Shown here one piece after another: positions 37,019-47,682 of a stretch of DNA of 64,000 nt. Numbering within the stretch: position 1 is the stretch's first letter; every line of letters starts with the position of its first letter. The stretch comes from Geosiphon pyriformis (Eukaryota > Glomeromycota > Glomeromycetes > Archaeosporales > Geosiphonaceae): positions 1 through 64,000 of the forward strand of contig JAAOMT010000305.1 in NCBI GenBank assembly GCA_016748015.1. Direction: 5' to 3'. Below the pieces are notes generated by a model. The model was not told the origin of the DNA. It did no database searches and worked only from the letters and a program-made list of their open reading frames with translations. The position numbers were made by a program, and so were the translations under genes.

Positions 37019-37267
37019 ATGGGAGCAAAAAAAGAATTAACGATTGCTCAACGTAATACTATATGCTTATTACAACAGCATGGCAAGAAATATCGTGATA
37101 TTGCCAACATAGTCAATTGCAGCTTGACAACAGTTTCGGATACAATAAAACGATTTAAAGAAACTGGTTCAATTGATTCAAGACCTCGTTCAGGACGTCC
37201 ACGTTTATTTACTCACCAAAAATATCGCCGACTTAAACGCTTAGTAACACTTAATGGAAAAATTTAG
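37019..37267 (+). CDS. Tc1/mariner transposase N-terminal DNA-binding domain only
   Basis: An 82-residue product, MGAKKELTIAQRNTICLLQQ onward. A first helix-turn-helix covers about residues 8-48 (KYRDIANIVNCSLTTVSDTI). It is followed by the GRPR-type minor-groove linker (SRPRSGRPRLF, about 53-63) and the start of the second helix-turn-helix, then a stop (TAG 37,265) shortly after QKYRRLKRLV. The catalytic DDE part is absent. The frame has no nonsense change, and the ATG is the first in frame after the left repeat. If expressed it could bind element ends without cutting, which in principle would interfere with active transposase; that role is inference. Confidence 0.8.
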   Translation: MGAKKELTIAQRNTICLLQQHGKKYRDIANIVNCSLTTVSDTIKRFKETGSIDSRPRSGRPRLFTHQKYRRLKRLVTLNGKI

Positions 37268-37346
37268 AAAATTACTATAAAATTATAAATATGTTGTTTA
37301 TTTTGTTTTATTTTATAAAAAAATATTATTATTGTTAAATAAAATC

Positions 37347-37374
37347 TTGTTCGGAAACTTTTGGACACCCTCTG
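37347..37374 (-). repeat. Right terminal inverted repeat of the Tc1/mariner element
   Basis: Reverse complement of the left repeat with no mismatch over 28 bases. It is followed by TA. Confidence 0.93.
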
Positions 37375-37536
37375 TATTAGAAAAAAATACTAAATTATTA
37401 ATAGTATTACAATAAATAGTATAAAAAAAGCTTTTTTTTTAAGAAAATATATTTTTAGGTCTGAATTTAAAATAATTTTCTTGAACATATTTTTTTTTTT
37501 TTTTTAGTTTTTATATTTTTATTTTATATTATTTAA

Positions 37537-37800
37537 GTAACTTATAGTTAAAATTTTTTGTAAAAGAATTAATTTATACAATAAAATAATTACACATTAT
37601 TTAGAAAATTTACAAATAAGATTTTTTTAAAAAAAAATTAACTTTTATTACAAAATAATTACACAAAATAATTGGTATAGAATTAATTATTCTATTATAA
37701 ATTTAACAATATATATAATTTAAAGTATAAAAAATATTTTGAAAGAAAAATTAGCTTATTAAAGAGTTTTTAACTTTTATCAATAGCAAAATTAACAGCA
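37537..37800 (+). repeat. Dispersed A+T-rich repeat, copy 2
   Basis: Direct partner of 17,352-17,600, with the same ordered blocks (AAAATAATTACA, ATAATTGGTATA, TTTAACAATATA, AAAGTATAAA). It lies about 160 bases right of the mariner element but outside its repeats. The family is unknown. Confidence 0.6.
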
Positions 37801-38377
37801 AAACAATATTAATAACATTAAAAAAAAGATAGAAAAATTTCTGATAACAATGGTTTTTTTTGTGTTAAAACAATATTTATTTTATTTTTTTTAGTATTCA
37901 CAACTCCAGTTAAACTACCAATTAGTTTTATAGTCACAAACAGATGTGTATTAAAATAAATAATTAATAATTTTATAAAAAATATAAAATATTAATTTAA
38001 AATTATTAAAACTTAAATATAAAAATATATTTAAAATAAAAAATTAAATAAAAAATTATTAAATACTTAAATAAAATAAAAACAAATAGTTTTTTTAATT
38101 TATATAGCTTAATATAAGTTTAAATTATTGGTTATATACAAAAAATGTGTAAGTAATATTTTTGTTACATATTTTAAGTTTTAATTAAATTATATTTAAT
38201 TTTTTCCAATTTTAAAAGTTACAATTATTTTTACTTTAAAATAATAAAACAAATTTTATTCAATATTAAAATATATAAAACAATAATAATGTCAATTTAA
38301 CAAAACAAAAATAATTTAATGAATATTGCACAATACAATAATTATTAAAGAAACAATTATATTATATAGGCATACGG
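37801..38377. other. A+T-rich DNA up to the assembly gap
   Basis: No coding pattern seen. The base composition is that of the surrounding degraded DNA until CATACGG directly before the gap. Confidence 0.5.
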
Positions 38378-39333
38378 NNNNNNNNNNNNNNNNNNNNNNN
38401 NNNNNNNNNNNNNNNNNNNNNNNNNNNNNNNNNNNNNNNNNNNNNNNNNNNNNNNNNNNNNNNNNNNNNNNNNNNNNNNNNNNNNNNNNNNNNNNNNNNN
38501 NNNNNNNNNNNNNNNNNNNNNNNNNNNNNNNNNNNNNNNNNNNNNNNNNNNNNNNNNNNNNNNNNNNNNNNNNNNNNNNNNNNNNNNNNNNNNNNNNNNN
38601 NNNNNNNNNNNNNNNNNNNNNNNNNNNNNNNNNNNNNNNNNNNNNNNNNNNNNNNNNNNNNNNNNNNNNNNNNNNNNNNNNNNNNNNNNNNNNNNNNNNN
38701 NNNNNNNNNNNNNNNNNNNNNNNNNNNNNNNNNNNNNNNNNNNNNNNNNNNNNNNNNNNNNNNNNNNNNNNNNNNNNNNNNNNNNNNNNNNNNNNNNNNN
38801 NNNNNNNNNNNNNNNNNNNNNNNNNNNNNNNNNNNNNNNNNNNNNNNNNNNNNNNNNNNNNNNNNNNNNNNNNNNNNNNNNNNNNNNNNNNNNNNNNNNN
38901 NNNNNNNNNNNNNNNNNNNNNNNNNNNNNNNNNNNNNNNNNNNNNNNNNNNNNNNNNNNNNNNNNNNNNNNNNNNNNNNNNNNNNNNNNNNNNNNNNNNN
39001 NNNNNNNNNNNNNNNNNNNNNNNNNNNNNNNNNNNNNNNNNNNNNNNNNNNNNNNNNNNNNNNNNNNNNNNNNNNNNNNNNNNNNNNNNNNNNNNNNNNN
39101 NNNNNNNNNNNNNNNNNNNNNNNNNNNNNNNNNNNNNNNNNNNNNNNNNNNNNNNNNNNNNNNNNNNNNNNNNNNNNNNNNNNNNNNNNNNNNNNNNNNN
39201 NNNNNNNNNNNNNNNNNNNNNNNNNNNNNNNNNNNNNNNNNNNNNNNNNNNNNNNNNNNNNNNNNNNNNNNNNNNNNNNNNNNNNNNNNNNNNNNNNNNN
39301 NNNNNNNNNNNNNNNNNNNNNNNNNNNNNNNNN
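38378..39333. other. Assembly gap (956 N)
   Basis: A run of N. The sequence on the right differs in composition and CpG content from that on the left, so the gap joins two unlike regions. Confidence 0.99.
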
Positions 39334-39334
39334 A

Positions 39335-39853
39335 CTAGGTCAAGGCCGAAGTGGTAAAACGCTCTTATGCGAATTTCGCGGTGAAACAATTGCTTTAAAG
39401 ACTGTCGACTTGGCAAAAGCACCACCATATCTTCTGGAAGAAATGCAAAAAGAAGTAGAGATCTATGAAAGTCTTGCTGATATCCAGGGACAATATATTC
39501 CGAAATTGGTTTGTCATGGATATTATGGAGGTGGGATGTGCTTCATTATTGGATTGACCATTGTTGGTACCCCATTGGATAAGCACAAAATAACGAAACA
39601 GCAAAGTTCAAGAGCTCTTAAGGCATTAGAAGCTATCCACAAGCATGGCATTCTCCAAAATGACATTCGAGAGGAAAATATTTTAGTTGATGACAGTGGA
39701 GACATCTATTTGATAGATTTTGGAATAGCAAGTCGGGCAGACATAAAAAAGGAGCGAAAGCTTTTTGAGGAAGAACAGATGAAATTATCTCGTTTACTAA
39801 ATGAATATACAGTCATGCCTCCACAGTTGCCCTGTCAGTTCCCAGGAATCTGA
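39335..39853 (+). CDS. Protein-kinase-like protein, 5' part lost in gap
   Basis: A 172-codon open fragment from the gap edge to TGA 39,851. It starts in a glycine-rich loop (LGQGRSGKT) followed by the ATP-anchoring Lys in ETIALKTVD (residue 22 of the fragment). It continues with a linker (GGMCFIIGLTIVGTPLDKH), a catalytic loop HGILQNDIREENILV (Asp and metal-binding Asn kept, in place of the usual HRDLKxxN) and LIDFGIA (DFG). The protein ends about 45 residues after DFG, so the C-lobe is minimal. This compact form with a DIREENIL loop resembles kinase domains of Crinkler-type and related proteins that are expanded in arbuscular mycorrhizal fungi (recall). The upstream domain, if any, lies in the gap. 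There are no internal stops. Confidence 0.7.
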   Translation, partial: LGQGRSGKTLLCEFRGETIALKTVDLAKAPPYLLEEMQKEVEIYESLADIQGQYIPKLVCHGYYGGGMCFIIGLTIVGTPLDKHKITKQQSSRALKALEAIHKHGILQNDIREENILVDDSGDIYLIDFGIASRADIKKERKLFEEEQMKLSRLLNEYTVMPPQLPCQFPGI

Positions 39854-40362
39854 TGATTGTATAGAGGTGTGACTACAAAAACTGTCTTAGAGATAAGCCT
39901 ATGTTTGGTCATTCTCAATAAGATTAATGTGGTCATAGAATTTGAGTTGATTATTGCTAGAATAAAAATAGTCATTTTATTGAATTCCATTGTAATCCTT
40001 GTGTATTTTGAATGAGGTAATAAATGGAATCACACTGCTGCAACATTTGTAATTTAATGCGTTTTATTTTATTTCGCCCATTTTTTTAGGTCAAATGACA
40101 GGGAGTTTTCTTTGGAACTCGTTGTTGGTATTTCACTTAGACCATTAACTTAAGAATGCCAGAGTAGTAAATGTAAGTTTCAATCAAACGTGATTTATTC
40201 CGGACTTAACGATCGACAGAAACTACAGTAATAGTAAAATAGTTTGGAGTCTCAGATCAACTCGAAATTGATGCCTTTGTTTGAACACATATGCAGATTA
40301 CTGTTATGAAAGTGATAAAATTTAATAATAATTAAAACGGCTCTACTGAATATGAAAAAGCA
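39854..40362. other. Intergenic, CpG-retaining
   Basis: Moderate G+C compared with the window. No open frame of note on either strand. A pyrimidine-rich stretch before TTTTTTTAGGTC (near 40,090) could be an intron 3' site of the following gene, but no matching exon was found. Confidence 0.4.
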
Positions 40363-41330
40363 ATGCGTTTCTTGGAGATAGGTTGCAATTGTGGTTGCTC
40401 AAAAATAATTCCGAAAGAAAAGTTTGCTGAATTGCGTGAGGCGTTTCAAGCTCTCTCTAGATCCGAACAAGATATATTTTTAATGGCCCAACTGAAAGCA
40501 CTGAATGATGGAGAAATAACCGCCAGCCGACGTCTTAGAAAGAAAACACGTACTAATAAGCGAACGTTTTACTATTGAGATCGCAATACGCCTCTTTGTC
40601 AGCAAATGTATCTCAATATGTTAGGAATTGGTCGCACTCATTTCGAAAATGTCAGAAACCATCTAGCAACGAATGGCATAATACCGCGTGTTCATGGTAA
40701 TGTAAAAAGAGTGCCGCGATGGAAAACCAAAATAACCATAGATATAACCGTCGCTACCACCGTAAAGAATTTTCTCGAGAATTACGCTGAAATTCATGGA
40801 TTACCAAGTCCTGGTAGAAATGTCAATCGCATTACTCAATCACTTACACTATTCCCAGCCGAAACGAGTTATAAATCGGTCTATCGTGATTTTATTGCAG
40901 GTCATGAAAACGATAGCACATTGAAATTGTTAAAATATGATGCGTTTCGCAAGTTATGGCACCAATTAACGTCTTATATTCAAACCATGATTCCAAGAAC
41001 GGATTTATGTGACAAGTGCCAACATTTTCGGAACGGCTTACAGTATAATGCTCGCAAGGAAGAAGTGAAAGATTTACTAAAAAAGTACAAAGAACATCTA
41101 GTTAAGGCTAAGTTGGAGAGAAATTATTACAACAAAATACGAAATTAGCAGAGCAACAAAGAAAATTAGTAGACGAGAATTATCTTGTGACAGGAGGTAA
41201 AACTGATTATTGTAGCGTTGATGCCACAGCTCATTACAGTTACGATTGAGCACAAAATGTTCACGTACCGCATTCTGATCAACAAGTCAGTAAGATTTAT
41301 TGAAAATCAGACTGAGTTAACCAAAAATAT
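40363..41330 (+). pseudogene. Broken transposase-like gene (uncharacterised eukaryotic family)
   Basis: An open frame from ATG 40,363 reads MRFLEIGCNCGCSKII (CxCxC cluster), then FQALSRSEQDIFLMAQLKAL. It is stopped by TGA at 40,576 and continues in the same frame (YLNMLGIGRTHFENVRNHLA; FLENYAEIHGLPSPGR; RTDLCDKCQHFRNGL) to 41,148. A one-base shift near 41,135 brings in a second frame with YCSVDATAHYSYD, AQNVHVPHSDQQVSKIY and further TGA codons. The CxCxC cluster, the HGLPSPGR and DLC..CQ motifs and the AHYSYD.AQ..H.P segment are what I recall from a large uncharacterised, transposase-like family in sponges, cnidarians and arbuscular mycorrhizal fungi. The DDE assignment is inference. The 3' half is missing. 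Confidence 0.55.
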
Positions 41331-42270
41331 GCAAGAAGATAAAGATTATAAGATAATAAATTTTATTATAATGATGGTATTAAAGTAGAATGGTTATTTT
41401 TAATAGACTAGTTCAAAAAATAAACATAATTAAAAAATGCACTTGGCTTATACAATTTTACATTTAATTTGTGTTTTAATTTTATCAAAAATTGTCATAT
41501 TTTGATTGTTTAAATTCAGAATTTTAATAACTTTATACAAAACAAGATTTGAAAACAAATAATTAACTTATTAAATACTTTATTTGAATAAATTCGATTA
41601 TAAATTTTAATATTGAAAATAAATCAATTACCAAAATACCAATACAATCTTAAAATTAACTATTAATAAAAATATAACTATGAAAAAAATCAATTAATTA
41701 TTAATAACTTAGATAACTATTATGTATTTATAAACTTTAAAAAAAACAATATTTATTAAATTGTATTCAGAAAAAAATGTTTGTAAAAAAATCAAACTTT
41801 ATTTAATTTTTAAAAGTGTTTCCAAAAAATTATAAATTTGTAAAAATTTTTGAAAAACTCAAACTCCAAAAATATTGACTGATTAATACTAAATAATATT
41901 AACAAAATATATCAAGTTTTGTGATGTTTTTCAAAAAAAACTCAATTGAAAAGAAATTTTGTATATAATATCATTTGGTTAATTTTTTGATTAAATTAAA
42001 ATTATTTTTAAATCTTTAACAATAATTGTTATAATATAAAATCTTTATTTAATAAACTAAAAGAACTTAAACGAGAAACAAAATTGAAAATAGATTTTAT
42101 TCTCAATAAAAAAGTTATATATATGATAATTAATAAATTATGCAAAAATACGAAATAATAATTATTGTTAATTAAAGAATAAAATTTATTTATAGAAAAT
42201 ATATATATAAATAACTATTAATAATATATTATATAATTAAAAAAGCTTTTAAGATATTGCAATCTATATA
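41331..42270. other. A+T-rich DNA, nothing recognisable
   Basis: Composition drops back to the A+T-rich background. No coding pattern or clear repeat was found. Confidence 0.55.
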
Positions 42271-43044
42271 CAGTCCTCCGAAAAAGTAATAGCAAAGTAT
42301 TTTTTTATTTTTATTTTTTTTATACATAATAATTTCTGTTTAAATTTTAATATTTAATAGATATATAAATAAAGAATATATATGCAAAAAATTAATATTT
42401 ACTATATCTTTCTTTTACATTAATACAATCTTGAATTTGATTTTGAATATTAATAATACAGTTAAAAATGGTCTTATAAGACAGATTATTTTATTTTTTT
42501 TCTACTATTGTAATAAAAATTATTTAAGAAATATTTTTTTGTGTGCTATTTTTGGAATGACTATTTTTTTAATATTTTGATTTTAAGAATAGCCCAAATA
42601 TTCTCAATTAAATTAAAATTTAAACTATATGATGGCCAAAACAAAATATGATTTGGCAATTATATTTTTTGAAGTATGTTTTGGATTGTTATTATGCTGA
42701 AAAATCCAATACTATTGTCTATATATGCTAATTGTATTGTAATATATATTTTTATTGAAAATTTTACAATAAAAATATTAGTCCATATTTTCTGTAAAGA
42801 TACTATTTCAACTTTTTTATATGCATAAATTGCTTCTTACCTATAAAGTTTAAATGGATGTTTTACTATTGATGTAATAAGTTTACCTAAATAAGACCAA
42901 GCCAAGCAAGTATTTCAAAATATTTGTAAAGTTTTTTTATCTAAAAATACTACTTTGCATCAATTATAATTAGAATATTTTTAAACTCATACTAATTAGT
43001 TTTGTTTGGCTTGCTCAGTAAATAAAAGTACACATTTTAGTGAG
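42271..43044 (-). mobile_element. Eroded Tc1-like transposon, 5' end of gene lost
   Basis: Starts after TA with the Tc1-style terminus CAGTCCTCCGAAAAAGT at 42,271. On the minus strand the transposase can be read from about 43,040 down to 42,500: KVVFLDKKTLQIF (usual VVFSDE), NTCLAWSYLG, then FWPSYSLNFNLIENIWAILK (usual WPSQSPDLNPIENIWAILK). Stops stand at positions where Trp or Gln is usual. The N-terminal DNA-binding part and the other terminal repeat are missing, cut where the LTR of gypsy D begins. It is a different family from the mariner at 36.8 kb. Confidence 0.8.
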
Positions 43045-43842
43045 TAAGCACAATATTAGAAAATTATGACATATTGCTTAACAATATACATATTATCAAT
43101 AAATTATAACACACTGCTTAACAATAAGCTCATTGTCGAAAAATCATGGCATTTTGCTCAGCAATATATACACTGTCAGAAAAATTAAGGCATATTGCTC
43201 AAAAAATATGTGATTTTATATAACAAAAATTTTATATATATAACAAAAATTATATATATATAGCAAGAGTATTAGAAGCAAAAAAAGAGACAAAATTTGT
43301 TAAAGTTTTAAATCTCCAATATTTTTTTTTCAAAAAATAGTTTTTTATAACTTGAAGTGAAATTACATTAATATTAATAAAATATCTACTTATTATTTAA
43401 ATTTATGTTATTATTATTTGATTAAGAATATTAATCAATTTTATTTTATTAACATTTTATGTAATACTAATTTCTTAATTTTTTTTCTTATTTTCTATTA
43501 TTTTTGTTTGTTTTGTTTCTTTGTTGTTTATTAATTGTATAAAAAAATTAAGTACTAAATATTTAATGTTAAAAATAGCCTGGTAAAAAACCCAAAAATA
43601 AGAGTAGAAATTTAAAAATAATTTATCAAAAAGACATAACTGCTAAAATAAACTAGCTATTATGCTAAAGAAAAAAATTCACAGAATACACTTCCAAAAA
43701 GATATAAAACATTAATTGAATCTCTGTTTATTATACAAAAAACTCAATCAAAATCTTTAGAAAGTATTAATATCTACAATTATTAAGTACTAAGTTACAA
43801 ATTTGTTATTTGTTTTAACATTCTAAATGATTATTTGTAATA
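43045..43842 (+). repeat. 5' LTR of gypsy D (5' edge missing)
   Basis: Ends TTATTTGTAATA (expected TGTAACA) followed by TTTGGTGC. The U3 part holds four tandem units of about 41 bases (43,055-43,210), each with a core like TTGCTCAGCAA. The same type of repeat occurs in the LTR of F but not of C or E. The first 80 or so bases, compared with F, are not recognisable. Confidence 0.65.
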
Positions 43843-43906
43843 TTTGGTGCTTTCTGTAAAGTATAATTTAGCAAAAAACCAGCATCAACAATAATTATCT
43901 GAAACA

Positions 43907-45960
43907 GTAACAAAATCAGAAAAAATAGAGACAAACCACTTGAAATTCATTAAAGCTTTATTCCAATACTATTAAATTTATCTTAAATTGACAAATAGTC
44001 ATTGGCCAGCAGAATCAACTTTTAATTTCTACATTAACAAAAAGATTAAATCTTATTTGGGAGACCAAGAAAATCCAGAAGCAGTTCTTAACAAATTTTA
44101 TAATAAATTACTTTAGAACACTATATTTTCACAAAATTATTTGTTTATTCTACTAATTACAGAAATTAACAGAAAAATTGAGAATCACCCTTGATAAAAA
44201 TTTCTTATTAATTTTGCAAACAACAAAAAAAAAAATTACAAACACTAACAAAAACACAAAAGAGAATACAATTGCCTATATAAAAGAAACCAAAAATAGT
44301 TTTATATATTTACCTATTATACTATTATATATCAGAAAGTACTATTTACATACCATTAGAACTCATATTATAATCAATATTGAAAACATTATTACTCAGA
44401 ATATTGTTCCAAAATTAGCAAAAAAAAGCCAGATTATTAGAAACCTATAGCAATTTTTTTAAAAGATTTAAATTACAATTAATAATATTATTAAGACTTT
44501 AATCTCTGTCACCTTAACCAAATTTCGAATTTACCAGTTAGTAGAAAGATATAAATCAGAAAAAAACACAGTAATCAGAAAAATAATAGTCAAAATCCAA
44601 TTTCTAATAACTCAGAAGTTCAAACTTCAATTGTTCTAACTCAGCAAAACCCAAACAATCCAAATTCAGTTTACAAAATTTACCTTCAGTAAATCTGATT
44701 AATCAATTATTAAATACACCAATTACCACTTTATAACAATCACAACAACAACAATAACAACAACAATAACAATAACAACACCTTTTATTAATAATATATA
44801 CACCTATTATTAAACTTGAAAAATTTACTGGCAAAAAAGACAACACTTAAGCATGGCTTAATAATATAACCAAAGCAATTACTGTCAATAATTAGAACAA
44901 TACCAGAGCTCTTTAAGCCATTCTCTATTTTTTATAGAATACTATCAATTTGTAATATCAAAACTTTATTAACAAGCCACAAACTTTTAATGTATTTAAA
45001 ACCACATTTTTATAATATTTTAGCAAAAATAATAACATCAATTGTTTGTTAATTAGTTTCACTACAATAAAACAAGGAGACACAGAAGCAGTCACTATAT
45101 ACTTGGGACATTTTTATTAAAATCTGTATCAGATCTATGTAATTAAAGCTAACTACTTCACAGTACTACAAATCTTGAATCAATTTATTTATAAATTACA
45201 CAGTAGCTTTTTATAATAAGGATATCCAATGTACTTAAATACTATTCAAGACACAATTATCCATGTTAAAAATTTTGAATTGGCTGAGCTTAAAGTCAAC
45301 TATGTTTAAGCTATGAATCTAGTAATAAACAAATTATTTGAATTGGATACCAAATTAAAACAATTTAGTAATTTGATTAATCAAAAGTTAAAAGAATATT
45401 TAGTTAACAATTAGTCAATTTATTAACTTTTACAATATCATAAAAATCAAAAAAATTCCAACTGCTTTCAACAATAATTGTGTTTGTCATTATCATCAAA
45501 TTAACTATAACAACAGAAAACATATAATTGCTACTACTATAATAAACAAGGCCACTTAAAAGCAGATTGTTGTTTAAAAAGAAATAACTAATGATCAAAA
45601 AATCAATATTAAAACTCTGATTACAAGTTTTATACTCCAAACTATGCTAGCACATTATTATTAAAACAATATTTATTATTTTATACACCAATAATGCAAC
45701 AACCAATATATTTATCTCCAATTTATCAAACTTCAACATTGGTAATTTATTAAGCTCTATAATTATAAGTAATCTATTAACTCTAACAAATTCTAACACC
45801 ATCTCAAATTATGGTGCCAACAAAAAACCAAAAACCAAAAATTATCCACACTTAACAAAATTAGAAATCAGCAATAGTTATACATCAACCAATCTCCAGT
45901 TTATCAAACAAACTATTAGAATCATGTCTTAGAAATTCAGAAAATAGATACACCTAAAAT
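43907..45960 (+). pseudogene. gag of gypsy D
   Basis: Begins at GTA 43,907, where C has ATG (TKSEKIETNHLKF). A capsid-type region at about 44,820-45,410 reads KLEKFTGKKDNT, YQNFINKPQTFNVFKTTFL and IKQGDTEAVTIYLGHFY. A CCHC knuckle degraded to CYYYNKQGHLKADC lies near 45,530-45,575. There are numerous stops, mainly at Trp and Gln positions. A run of CAA/TAA repeats near 44,745-44,780 encodes a polyglutamine-like linker. Confidence 0.7.
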
Positions 45961-45987
45961 CTGAATTCCCAAAACTATTTAAGCCTT

Positions 45988-46520
45988 TTGACTGTAACAG
46001 AAAACACTTTATTTAATCATTTAGAAACCAATTCAATAATACTTATCAACAATAGTTCACTAACAACTATTATGAAAAATAAATTACTTGCAGCCATTTT
46101 TTGCCTAAACTTAAAAAAATCAGCTAGAATGTTTCTGTTTAATGAAGCTACTTTTGATGTCAAACCAATTACTATCATATATACTAATGCCAAAGTTGAT
46201 GGCTATTCCATTAAGCTAATCTTTGATAGTAGTTTTGTAGACAGTATTATCACATAACAACTCATAGATCAATTAGGTTGCTGAATTAATCAAGCTGTTA
46301 GTGCTAAAATTATTACTATTAATAAAACAACAAAGACTCCAATTGGTAAAATCAAGAACTTCTCTTTTAAAGTTAACAGTATTGTTATGTTTATTAAGGT
46401 TTTTATTATAGAAATCATGCAGTATCAAGTACTAATTGGTAATGACTGGCTATTTAAGACCAATATTGTGTTCAATTGAACTATTCAAAAGCTACAATTT
46501 AGTCAAAATAGTTAACAAAC
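45988..46520 (+). pseudogene. Retropepsin-like protease of gypsy D
   Basis: Open to 46,257, with LIFDSSFVDSIIT (F: LILDSGSVGSIIT). The catalytic Asp is kept but the following Gly is Ser. After a stop the frame continues with QLIDQLGC and TPIGKIKNFSFKVNSIV, then VLIGNDWLFKTNIVFN, the C-terminal half of the protease. Confidence 0.65.
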
Positions 46521-46672
46521 TCAGATACTAGCTTTTTGTGACTATTTTAAACCAACTATTATATATTTACTAATAAAATTTGAGAAAAAAAAAGAAAAAC
46601 CTATCTGAAAAGCTTATCAAGTTTTATGGGTCAAAAAAAATTACAACAAACTACTACCAATTCTAATCTGAG

Positions 46673-46702
<30 letters not shown>
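46673..46702 (+). repeat. Poly-A run of 30
   Basis: Uninterrupted A run in the Lys/Glu-rich linker of gypsy D pol, where F has mixed GAA/AAA codons. Confidence 0.95.
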
Positions 46703-46704
<2 letters not shown>

Positions 46705-46797
46705 ATAATAATTCCAAGTCACTATTTTAATATATATTCTATACAACGTTATATTACCAAAATGATCAAATTATTATTAACCAAAATTAATATACAT

Positions 46798-47665
46798 TGT
46801 TACAAATGATTATTTGGATAAGTAGAATAAATAACAAATTTGTAACTTAGTGCTCAATTGATATAATGGTGTTGGTTTTTGAAGGTTTTTATATCTAAAA
46901 GTTTTAGTAGTCTTTTGTATAATGAACAGAGATTCAATAGTTGTGTTAGTAGTCTCTCAAAATTGTAATTCCATCAAATTTTTTTCTTAGCATGATAGCT
47001 GGCAATTTTTTGGTAAGTAATCCTTAAATTTAAGTGTCTACCTTTTTACAAGAGTCTTTTACTAGGCAATCCTTAACATCAATAACTCAGTACTTAATTC
47101 TTAATCAATTAGTATACAACAAAACAAAATGAAAAAATAAAATAAAATTAAAACATAAAAAAAATAAGCCAAGGTACTTTAAAGATTAATATTCTATTAA
47201 TAGCCATAATTAAGAACTATTGGTCTAGTATAATTAAGTATTAACATAAGTTGTTAATAAGGAAAAGATAGATTGTAATCGTAACAAATATTTTATTGAT
47301 ATTTGATGTTTTTACTTTAAGTTATAAAATACTATTATATTAAGAAATGGGTATGAGATTGAAACTAAAGATTCTAAACTAAGAACTCTTTTTTTTTGTT
47401 TCTAATACTACCACTATATATACATAAATTTCATTGTTTAAAATTCCTTGAATTCCTCTATTCTCTAACCAGGAATCCTGAAATCTTGTAATTTCTTAAG
47501 AAAAATTCTGGAATTCTTGAATTCTACAATTTCTCATACAAGAATTCTGTAATTCTGGAATTTTGCAATTCCTGAAAAGAATCTTAAAATTCCACTTTTA
47601 CTATGTCTTATTCTGATTGACTAATTTATGTATTAATATATAATTCCTATATTCTATAAGTAATA
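46798..47665 (-). repeat. 3' LTR of gypsy E
   Basis: 868 bases. In element orientation it starts TATTACTTATAG (expected TGTTAC) and ends ATTTGTAACA. The U3 part contains TTCTGGAA dyads like those of C (47,505-47,560). The left flank TACAT belongs to gypsy D. Confidence 0.8.
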
Positions 47666-47682
47666 TTATTTCTTCTTTTTAA
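47666..47682 (-). other. Polypurine tract of gypsy E
   Basis: The minus strand reads AAAAAGAAGAAAT directly before the 3' LTR, the standard primer for plus-strand DNA synthesis. Confidence 0.65.

Larger units (their letters stand above)
36778..37374 (+). mobile_element. Internally deleted Tc1/mariner element
   Basis: 597 bases bounded by 28-base perfect terminal inverted repeats (CAGAGGGTGTCCAAAAG... at 36,778-36,805 and its complement at 37,347-37,374) and flanked by TA on both sides (36,776-36,777 and 37,375-37,376), the Tc1/mariner target duplication. Complete family members are usually about 1.3 kb, so roughly half the length, including the DDE catalytic domain, is missing. The left part keeps many CpG dinucleotides (GCGCGCAT-like motifs near 36,910-36,985), in contrast to the rest of the window. 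This points to recent insertion or escape from mutation. It is non-autonomous. Confidence 0.93.
43045..46797 (+). mobile_element. Ty3/gypsy element D, interrupted by element E
   Basis: Plus-strand element: LTR (5' edge lost, about 43,045-43,842), primer-binding region (TTTGGTGCTTTCTG), gag, protease and the linker to the cysteine-rich segment. At 46,797 it is cut by the end of element E. The break falls at TTAATATACAT, equivalent to ATAATATGCAT near 59,975 in element F. The rest of D should therefore lie beyond E and F, outside the window. Heavily mutated: stops in every part of gag. Confidence 0.8.

Noticed and set aside
38316-39428. Long open frames spanning the N run
   Set aside because: They consist almost wholly of undetermined residues across the assembly gap.
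43055-43210. CRISPR-like array of about 40-base units
   Set aside because: Units are imperfect tandem repeats without unique spacers and lie in an LTR U3 region of a eukaryotic element.
44742-44782. CAA/TAA repeat as a microsatellite-encoded regulatory element
   Set aside because: It corresponds to a Gln-rich linker in gag, with CAA to TAA changes; no independent function is suggested.
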